Shown here piece by piece: positions 45,603-56,300 of a stretch of DNA of 64,000 nucleotides; positions within the stretch are counted from its first letter, which is position 1, and every line of letters begins with the position of its first letter. The position numbers were made by a program, and so were the translations under genes. Under the pieces are notes generated by a model. The model had not been told where the DNA came from. It made no database searches and saw nothing but the letters and a program-made list of their open reading frames with translations. Origin of the DNA: Blastomussa wellsi (lineage: Eukaryota; Cnidaria; Anthozoa; Scleractinia; Plerogyridae); assembly GCA_947652115.1 (NCBI GenBank), contig OX393573.1, positions 4,414,052-4,478,051 of the forward strand. The letters are read 5' to 3'.

Positions 45603-47389
45603 TTAGAGTTCTAAGACGACTTTTAGTTCGGGATTGGCATGCACTTCTCCGTCGGCCAGTAGTTGACGGATGTGATTGATGCGATCGCGAGCTGGCATCA
45701 CCTCCAGCAGGAAGCCCATTTCCCTGGCCTTATCCAAAGCCCGGTGCGCTTCATAGACTGCAGCCTGGTAGTGAGACAGTCTGTATTGAAGATCAGAGCA
45801 CGCTAACAGGAACTGGAGTTTTCTTCTTTGGGTAATTTCATCAAGACCATGCTTCCGCAACAGATCAAGGAATCTCTTGGCTTCGGTGACGCGCGTGCTA
45901 CTGACGCACCTCTCTCTCCCTGAGGTGCTACCACAGTCAAGCAGCAGCATGGCGATCTTGATCAGCGCGAAGCTGTGCGTGTGGGGAATTACTTGACTGT
46001 TGCTGTCATCCAGCCGCCTACACAGGTCAAGACAACGCTCGAAGCATTGCTTTGCTCGGAGAAGCAGCTTCTTCCTTAAGACTGCCCCACAGGAGATGAA
46101 CTCCTTCATAACGTTGCCTTCTTCATACGCCATGAAGCTCTGATCGAGACACACGTCCAACAGGTGAAGATTCTGCTTGGACAGATCGATGCAGCGCACT
46201 GCTTCTCCAAGCTTCTTCTCCCGGCGATAGACGTGGGCAAGAAAGTAGTACGCTCTTCCGGCAAGGAGTTGGTGACTGTCAGCTTTAGAAGCGATCTTGA
46301 GCGCTTTCAACGCTGTTTTCTCCGCTTTCTCCAGGTCGTGTTGGTACAGAAATGCGATAGCTTTCTCCAGTAATATTACAACTTGAACATCTGTATCGCC
46401 GGAATGGCGAAGCTTCTCGCATGCTTCTTCAAACTTTGCCCATGCGCCATTGTCGCATAGCTCATGCAGGCCGTTCATGATCACACACAGCTTGCTCTGC
46501 TTGCGCGATGGAGGCACCAGAGGTACTCGGCGGGTAATCACAAGTTCCGCATTGCCAGGATCCTCTTCTGTTTTGGCCTCTCTTGCAAAAGGCCCCTTCC
46601 AATTGCTTGTCTCCACAACGACTGTGACGTGATCTAAGACTGCCACCTTTAACTTCGCCTCGGACCTGCCCGCGTAAGGCTTGTCATACAGTGTGAACTT
46701 GACCGACAACTCACAGTTGGGCTCGTAAAATCGAAACCAGTAACCGAGCTTGCCGCTCACACGTTTAACATACTTTGAATCCCAATCTCTCGCACTCTGC
46801 TCCGTTCCGCTGTGCTTAACATCCACGGTCACCTGATGTTTTGCAACTGGCACGTGCTCCCCTGCATGCTTTTTCCCGAGTGGCACGTGATCCGTGTCGT
46901 GCTGCTTGCTGACCATCCCGTGTTCAATGGCTTCGTCGTGGCAAAAGGTATCTCCTAAAGCTCGCTGGTTTTTGCGGACTTGAAGCTCGACAAAGACGTC
47001 TGTTCTTGGATCTGGGAAACTAGATCGGCTCCTGCTGATTGGAACTGGCGAACATGGCTTACGTAGAACAACAATCTTCGGTTTGCAAAGTTCGCCGTTG
47101 GCATGGTTTCTTTCTTCCCTATCCGCTTGCTTCGCCATCTTATCAACTGGTGTGAGACTGTTACATGTAAAGTGCACTGAGTTATCACTTGCTTCCGTCT
47201 CACGTTTTTGAACAGCATCATCAATATTGTCAACCATTTCCCATCTCCGGCAATCCGATGTGTTTTCGACCCTTCCCTGCTCGTGTTTCAACTCGTTCAC
47301 ATCTTGGGTGCCCTCCAATTCAGATCCGCCATCATACCCTTGTTCAGATATTCCCATGATTTGTACAGTGTTTGCATCACCTGCAGTTC
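45603..47389 (-). CDS. exon 11: linker and TPR-like domain
   Basis: Acceptor TTATCTTTCGTTAG before 47389. The exon opens GTAGDANTVQIMG, which with Asn-Cys from exon 10 gives a degenerate RHIM-like motif. A long polar linker and a beta-rich stretch (GKLGYWFRFYEPNCELSVKF) follow. The TPR-like part carries the family signature NGLHELCDNGAWAKFEEAC, the block VYRREKKLGEAVRCIDLS, AKQCFERCLDLCRRLDD and the final unit LQYRLSHYQAAVYEAHRALD. If exon 10 were skipped, a start at MGISEQG (47359) is possible. Confidence 0.85.
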
Positions 47390-50300
47390 CTAACGAAAGA
47401 TAATAGTAAAACATTTACCACATGGCGAATACAAAACACTCCCTTACTTAATAGCTGAATTACACACGTACATGCCCAATTATGCTCGCATTTTGATTGG
47501 TTCCTACCTATGATCTATTAATGGATACACGCACTGATGACGTTTAAATTTTGCTTCTTCATTATATAAAAAGATAGATTCCATGTTGCCGCGCGTCTGT
47601 TCAGTAATAGATCACAGAAGACGTCAAAATGTGGTAAGGACATCAGTGACGTACTCGGCTATCGCCTCGTTTGCCATTTTTTGTTCTTACCACATTTGGA
47701 CGCCATCAGTGATCTATTACTGAACAGACGCGCGGTAACATGGAATCTATTTGTTAACTAGACGCCTCAAATAGGCAGGCAAAATAAATTTTAATTGAGT
47801 ACCCCGAGTACTAAATCAAACCTTGAGATGATGTCTTGCCGCAATTCTGCGTGGCTTCATTATTGGCCACAATGTCCAGTAAAAGCCTGTGTTAAGCGGA
47901 AAGAAAATTACTTAACATGTGCAATGACAGTTTCTCGATATTTATAGGGTTTCTTTGCAGCACAGAAAATTGTAAGTAGGAGTTAGGGGGACATTAAAAT
48001 GGTAAAAGGGAGAGGGGCGAATGGAAACAGAACTTGCCAGTAGCTTGGTAATCCATCTTGTCAGTGGCGGGGGACGGGGGAGAGTCCGAGAGTGCAGGGG
48101 GTGGGGTGGTACGGGAGCCAGGAGAAGAGAATGTGGCAAGCGGGAAAAGTTGGAAAAATTTCGCAAAATTACTTTTCGGACGTAGAGTAAAAGTGAGAAA
48201 TGACGATCATCGCAGTGAAATTTCAATTTAAGCAATTGACGTATTTATTCCAATTTTCATCCGCTGTTCATATATGAATTATTTCATATACTTTACGTCA
48301 TCTCACTCCTCACGGGAAAATAAAAGACCTCACTCCCAATATGTAGCTTCATTGCTCAGTTGGTAGAGCATCGCACCGGTATCGCGGAGGTCATGGGTTC
48401 GAATCCCGTTGAAGCCCTGAATGTTTTCAGGCTTCTTTATTCCAATTGCTCAAAATGGAAATTCACTGCGATGATCATTTTTCACTATCACTGCATATAA
48501 TTGTTTTGCAATCGAAATAAAACAAAGGTGATGAGCTGGGAGTTATGCGAAGCGGGTGGTTCAGATCTCCCTGTCTCTCCCCTCCCCCACCCCTTACTAT
48601 CTTTGTTGTAAACCTTTCTGTTTGACTGAGCAAATATTTCACTAGCATTTTTTAAGTTTATTGGCACTTACTTTTTGCACTTTTCAAAACCTGACGGACT
48701 TGCAGCAGTCTGTCTGTCACGGTTTTTCACGAGGTACTCCAAGAGTGACACCAGCTTTTCTCTACGATACTGGAATACTGCCAACACAACTGAACTCTTC
48801 AGAAATGCTAACAGAAAATTGTAAGCATTTTCCTTAACTGCCACGAATGCCAGGACGCGCAGAAAAGCAAAATTAAAGAGAGATCCGGCGACATCAGCTT
48901 CTGAAAATAAAGGTTGTTTTTCTTGTCAACAAGTGACGATTTCATTTATTTGTGCTAATTTCGTAAGTACTCAAGCCAGTGGCAACCATGGCTGTACTAT
49001 ATTCTATATATCTAACAAAATAAAATGGTTGTAACTTGTTGTTGTAGCAAAAATTAATGTCAAAGGATATAACTATTAGGTGCCATTATACACTATATCT
49101 CATTAAAAGTTTTGTTGTTAAGTATCGTTGAGTATTTTTACAAGTCGGGCTGTATTTTGACGAGCCCGAAGGGCGAGTCTAAATACAAACAACTTAAATA
49201 AAAAATTCAAACAATTCTCAGCAGTACAACACAACAAAACGTCTAATAAGAGATTTATCATCCAACACGCCAAATTGTTATTTCCGTGCGGACAAATACC
49301 GCATGATATTTGTACTTGTTTTGGGCGTTATTTGTAGTCTGTATAACACCCAGGATAATAAAGTGCAATACGCATCCTACAGTAAACGACAAGGTAAACT
49401 GCAAAATGATAGGCAAGTATTGCGTGCAAAGAGCTGGGATTGTCTACACAGCAAATCAACTCAGAACTTATCCACGAGGGAGGCATGGTTGGCTTATGGC
49501 TAGACACGTAGACTCTGGATTGAGTGGTTTGCGTTTAAGCACCCGGGCCAGGGGTACCACGTTGTGTTCTTGGTAAAGATACTATACTCTCAAAGCACCT
49601 CTATCTACCCAGGTGTATAAATGGGTACTGCTGAATTTAATGCTGGAGGGCAACTCTACAATTGACGGCATGTACTAAAACCAGGAACACCGGAACACTA
49701 CAAAACACGGAACAGCGGAACACCCCGGAACACCAGAAATTTATTAACATTTTATGGTATTTCTGGTGTTCCGGGGAGTTCCGGTGTTCCGTGTTTTGTG
49801 GTGTTCCGGTGTTCCGGTGTTCCGGTGTTCCTGGTTTTAGTACATGCCACAATTGACAAGCATCACATCCTGGGAGGAATAGAAATATCTCCAGTCACTA
49901 CAGAAAATTGGGATAAGCTTCAGTCTTATTGGCCACTCGGCCCAAACACAGACTTTCTACGTCACGATATAATTTGGTTTTCTCAACTGGGTTGATAATG
50001 TGTATTGGCCACCGTAAAAGAGATTCGTGAGCTGACGTTTCGAGCGTTAGCCCTTCGTCGGAGCGAATCAAGGAATTGTAGGTCGTGTGTGGTTTATATA
50101 CAGAAAGATGGAGCTTCGCTATTGGTTGGTGCCTGGTAACAACGGAATAAATTAGTTGAATGAAAAGCGTTCGTTGATACCGTGAGGATTAAGAGTGCCG
50201 ATTTGAAAAATAAAGAGTTTTGCGGCTTTCCGTGCTTCCTTGGTGAAGGGAAAGGCCGCAGACTGCCATATGTTGCTTAGAATGATTTGGGAGATTGAAG

Positions 50301-53300
50301 TGTCTCGCGACCGGTTTCGATGCATTTTTGTCGTCTTTCTCTACGTCCCGAAGGTGTTCTCGGAATCGATCGCCTAATCGTCTCCCTGTTTCGCCGATGT
50401 ATAACTTTTTGCAAAGAGTGCAAGTTATGCAGTAGATGACATTTCTACGTCACGGTTTGTGTATTTTGAAAAATTTAGCCAAGTTTATCAAATCCGTAAT
50501 TTGTAACCCATCTCAGTCCTCCCCATCCTTAAGCCTAGTTTTCATATGTTACCGTTTGCCAACTGTCCCAGATTTTACCGATATATCGGAGACACGCCAG
50601 ACATTCTGTTGCAGATTCTCTCCACATTCTGAATTTGGGACTGGCGTCAAGCAATTTAAAAGAAGCTAGAGGATTGGCAACAAGTTAAAACCATCGGAAA
50701 CGTTCCCGACAGTGGATATTTCAGTTTTCATATGCCTGGAATGATCGCCGACCATCGCAGAAACCTGGGACGCGTCGGGAAAATAGAAACGCTCCCGATT
50801 TTCCCTATTTGTCGCCGACCATCCTTGGCGATCAAGGATATTAAAGATTTTCAATTTTCATTATTCGGAAAAAATCTGGGACGGTCGGAAAACAATGAAA
50901 TCCCCGATCGTCTTGGATTTTTCCGACATATGAAAACTAGGCTTTTGTCGTTTTTCTCCCTTAGTGAACTATTAGTTTTAGGTTATCCACATTTTAAAGA
51001 GTGATTTTGTTCCGGTCGCAAAAAATGACCTAAGATATCATGAGAGCTACTTTAACCTCGAGCTGGCCTTTTCGACATGCAAATGCTGCATTTTAGCCAC
51101 CAGTAAGTCAAAAACTTTTCTTAACAAAATAATTATACACACTTACGTCTGTAATTCATCATAACATGTTGATCTGGAGTGCAAGTGAAGTCCAGCTCCT
51201 TATCTACATCATCCAGGGCGCTGACATGCTGCTCAAGCTGAGTCATCAGGTTTGAACTGTAGGTGTATCTGGTCTCACCAATGTAACAGCCGTCCATTGT
51301 CTTCACCAGAACTTGAACAGTCAGCTTACCACGAGCAAGCTGTTTTCCTGACAGTCCTATTTTCAAGACATTATTACTATAATAATATACACGAAAAAAT
51401 TACTCAATTCTAATTGGCTGAGAGCAGTGCTGTTCAAGAGTAACACCAGTTTAAATTGCACATCAAAATTGTGGATTATGGTTGCAAATGTTTTAAACGA
51501 ACTGCTTTCAGCTCGTAGCATTATCAGCTGACCTTCATCAGCCAGTCCGTAAATAGAGTGTCAAATCCGCATCAAATGCTTGCTTCCTGTCTGCAATACT
51601 GTAAGATATTCTGACACTTCCTCCAGGCGAATTTTTTCATGTTTATATTTTATTATTATTAATAAGTAATCATACAATTTTTCTCGTTCAATTTGGCATT
51701 ATACGAGTACAATTTAATTATCTACCTAATATACTATGTACATATATCTACCTGCCAACTCCAGATCCTATACCTTAGACTTTCGTTCCACGTACACCTG
51801 TGGGTCAAAATCTTATACATTTGACTTGGAAAAAGTTGGCAGGTACATATAAATGACATTAATACATGACAAAAAACTCACTTGGGCAATGGGGGACACG
51901 AACTTTAATTGTTAAACAATTTTTCACTGTTGCTATTACTTCACGAGGAGTCAGGCTGTGCTTCGGTGACGAGAATATTACTTTGCACCGGTTACCAGCA
52001 CCAGGAGAACGAATGTAAAGGGACTGTTCTAAGAAAATAAATGACATATTTCCTCCCTGCAATTAAAACAAGAGAAAGTGCATTAAAATCTATTATAAAG
52101 TGTTCAAGAAATTGTACAATGCTCTGATTGGTTAGTTTGAGTTCATTATAGCTCCATAAAGCATGCGGTTTACATCAGGAATACATTTTATTTAACAAAT
52201 AAAGAAGCCTAAGCCATGTATTATATACTGTCGTCAAACATGACGGGCATTTGAGAACACGAGGGAAATGTAGAAAACACGAGCCACAGGCGAGTGTTTT
52301 CTACATTTCTCGAGTGTTTTATGACAGTATAACATATGGCTTAGGCTGTTTCATTTGCTTTATGATGTAGATTTAATACGCTGCGAGAAAAAACAACAAA
52401 ACACGCACGATCGATAAACTGAAGCAATTTAATTTCGCTTCTTCTACTTTCCTCTCGAACTTAGAAGCTTCTTCAACAATCTCTGCAGCTTGACTCAGAA
52501 TTTTGTCTGGAATTTCTTCATAGAAATGTTTGCCGCCATCCCTTGCGAATTTTCACCAGAGCAAAGCTAACGAAAAACAATAAAACATGCTTTTTCTATG
52601 TTTTATACTCTGATAAAACATGGGTTTTTGACCAATCAGAGTGCGCGCACAGTTCTATCTGTATTATAAACTCTGATAAAACATGGGTTTTTGACCAATC
52701 AGAGCGTGCACAGAGTCCTATCTATATTATAACAAGTTATACAATACACATGGCTTACGGTACATCACAAGTAAGAGCATACGCAATTTCTGTAACAATT
52801 CATAAAGAAACAAAGAACTAATGCATTTTGTGCATTGTAGATTGTTATTTTAAATGCACTTGGGGATGATTAAGATCTCTGCACTGTTACATCATATCTT
52901 TTATCATCGTATATTTATTTACCTTATTACATGAAATTTTCATGACACGTTTATTTTGCAATTTCGGAGTTCGCATGCATATTTCACAACATTTTAATTT
53001 GCAAATTTGCAAACATGTCGTATCCAGACTCACTTTAATTTCGCGATTTTACCAACGTTAGAATTTCCTTCATAATGTGTTAAACACTTCTTGAATAATG
53101 TTAACGAGAAAATGACTTTACTCAGAAAACACTAACAAAAGCAAAACAAGCTTAACTATTGCATTAGCAGTAACGGTGAAACAGTTCTCAGAAGCGATTC
53201 ACATTTTTATATATTCTTTTTTAGTTATAATCTCATTATTATAAGAACCTTTTTGGAAGAATTTAGAGGCTGGGAAAAGCAAACATCCTAAGAACGGTTC

Positions 53301-56300
53301 CCAAGGCTAAAATTTGTGCAAAAACTATTTTTTTAATTACGATGACCACAATGAGTGTAACTTATTTTCGCATCTGACATCTAATATTAATAGCAATACT
53401 ATGCTAATATACAAAGCATTTCCCCCCCCCCCAACCTTCACATCACAACAGACCAGACCACAACAATGGGAACTCCATACCCTACCCTTTGAGATAAGTG
53501 TGCGGGTTCTTTAACGTCCCCAGCTGACTGTAATGTAGAAGATGCTGGAGACGGGCTAACAGATTATCGTCCTTATCAGAGAAGACTAGAATATCTAACT
53601 ATTTGCAGATGTCATTGCAAAGGAAGTATGTTCTTTTCGGTTATCGTAAGACTCTGAGTGTTGGTCCAGTCTGGGAATCAAACCGAAGACCTCCTGCACG
53701 GAAGTCTGACACTCTACCAACTAACCAGTCGGCGGTTAGCTCAGAAGAACTTGGCTAAGTAACAGCAAAAGACTGCAATTGAACCCATATTTTTTTCTTT
53801 ATCAATGCCTGCAGGATTTGAAGCAAGGCCAGCTAGCAAGTTATCGCAACCATAACTGACCATAACTCAGCAACCAAAATAAAAATCTCCCCTCCTCTAC
53901 TCACTGAGCTTAAAATAATTATTATTAATTAACAAGCTGAGATAATTTCACAAACAAGCAGGTTGGAGAATATATCAATAAATGTATATAATAATTAATG
54001 TTGACTATCTTTCCTAATTGCTATTATAGTATAATTGAAATGTTTCTTAAAATCTAAATAGTTAAAGCTATTTTGTGGGAGGCACGGTGGTGGTGAGGGT
54101 AACCCTGTGATGGACTAGCATCCCATCCAGATGGGGAGAGGAGTAGAAATATACCTATAGCCACATAATGCTAATGAAACCTGGGAAAAGTTCCAGCCGT
54201 ATGGGCCACTTTGGCACAAGGCTTTACTTTTTTAAAGCTATTCTATTTTTCCAGAAAACATCCATACCTCTCCCACAAGTTTTTTGGCATTTTTAACCCC
54301 CCACTCCCCCCCCACCCCACCTGAACTTCCATAATCCAGTCAAGCTTTAATTTGAATCAGTCTTTTTAGCTTTGGAGACCCCCTCCCCCCCCCAATGCCA
54401 CATCAGGTGGGTTGAACATTTTCTGGGACCACCACACAATATTACTTTTAATATATAAAATTAAGCAAACCTGATAGGGGCCTTCACAAGGATCCATCTC
54501 TTTCACCAGATTTTCTTCTGCACCTGTGGCATGCATACAAGAAAGAAAGTCCAATTAAAGTTGTAGAAGCTTTGCCAGCAAAAATAATATATCTTAGTAT
54601 TGTGTTTGTTTTAAGGCAGAACATGAGGCGACAAATCTCTGTGACAGGTCACTGTGTTGACATGTCGCCTTGTGTGTACGTTACATTTCTGGCAAAACTT
54701 TTGTCACAGCAACAGAATTTTGTTGCTACTCTGTGTCGCACAAAATCAAATCAGTTTGAATTTGTGTAATAGGTTGCAGCAACAAAATGAGCGAAAACAG
54801 CGTTGCAGTATTGTGTTTACACAAGAGGCGACAAATGGCAGCAACATGTCGCAGCGATTTGTAGCCTCGTGTGTTCGGGCCTTAACGGGAGCCAGACATG
54901 AACGTTTCATGGGATAGCTGTATCAGATTTCAAGCCAGCTGTAACAGTTTTGGAAAAGTCACAAAATATATTCAGAAACACACGAAAGTCTCGAAAGAAA
55001 AATGTTCTAAAATCGGCCACTTTGGCAGCGTGGTTGCTCCAGTTGTGTAGTTGTCATCACACCGACTTGGGAAAAAAGTTTTTCTTGATTGGGAAAGTAC
55101 TTATTGTAACAGCTTCTTGACAACCGAAAATGATGTTACTGCAATGCAGCTGGATTGGGTGACTCAGGGCCTCTTCATATGAGCCCGGTTGACCAGGCCA
55201 GCCCAGTTACCAAGATCTAGGCCTTCTCCTATTTCCTTTGTAAAAAAAACTGATCTGTTCATATGTAAAAATTTCCAGTCCATTTACCAAGATCACAGGT
55301 TTTGCAACTGAGATCTTGGTAACTGGGCTGGAAATTTTCCCATATGAACACTTCATCTCAGTTACGGGGATGAAAATGATACAGTGCATTTTTGTGATAG
55401 ATCGGAAAGTATTTGATTTTTACTTTCCTTTTCTTGCCTTTTCAAGTTCAGGATAATTCTTTTGATAGTTGAAGTAAAGATAAAAGGATTTAGAGGTTTC
55501 TAGAACCAAAAGGGGCAAAAACGTCTTGCCAGGCTTGTTCGTTGAATTTCACGCCTAAATGATATATAGCGTGACCACTTTTAGTCACCGTAACCGGGCT
55601 GAAGTTTCCTATATAAAGAGATGAGATGGCTAGCCCTGAAAACCCGGCTGATATGAAGAGGTCCTCATATAAATTTATGTACATCAAAAGCTTGCACTTT
55701 TCTGTTAGCAGTATTTATTTTAATCACAGATAATTGCAAACCTGTCCAACACGGAATAATACTGGTAATTATTTTCTACCACTGTAGCTGTCAGTGTGAT
55801 GTGGTATTTCCATTGCAAAATGAAGCACTCAGTTCATATTTATACCTATCAGAATGTGGGCTGCAGTGGCCAAATGATTAGTGTGCTGGACACAGCTTTA
55901 AGTGGTTTGGGTTCGCGCCATGGCTGGGGCGCTGGGATGTGTTCTTAGGCAAGACTCTTTACTTATCACTATACAGCCTCTCTTCAACCAGGTGGATGTG
56001 TATTAAAATGGGTACTGACAAATTTAATGCTGGGGGGGGGGGGGATGCAACGGACTAGCATCCCATCCAGGGAGGAGTAGAAATACTCCTTGTTATTCCA
56101 ATGCTAAGGAAATTTGAATTTATTAAGCTCCGCCCAAACATGACACCAGGAATACAAAGACTTTTAATTTGTCAAAACAATTAGATTTACAAAACCTACT
56201 TTCGTATCCTGAAGACCCTGCATCATATCGGCTTGTTGTACAGTCAGATGACGAGGGCATCACATCGTCGTTATCACTCAGCAAAGTTAAATCATCTAAA

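Noticed and set aside
48345..48416. Working tRNA-Thr gene
   Set aside because: C at position 33, mismatched pairs and inverted-repeat context favour a SINE-borne relic; kept only as a low-confidence tRNA-like feature.
49637..49856. Thr/Glu/His- and Cys/Ser/Val-rich frames on both strands
   Set aside because: Translations of the CCGGAACAC minisatellite arms of a foldback MITE.
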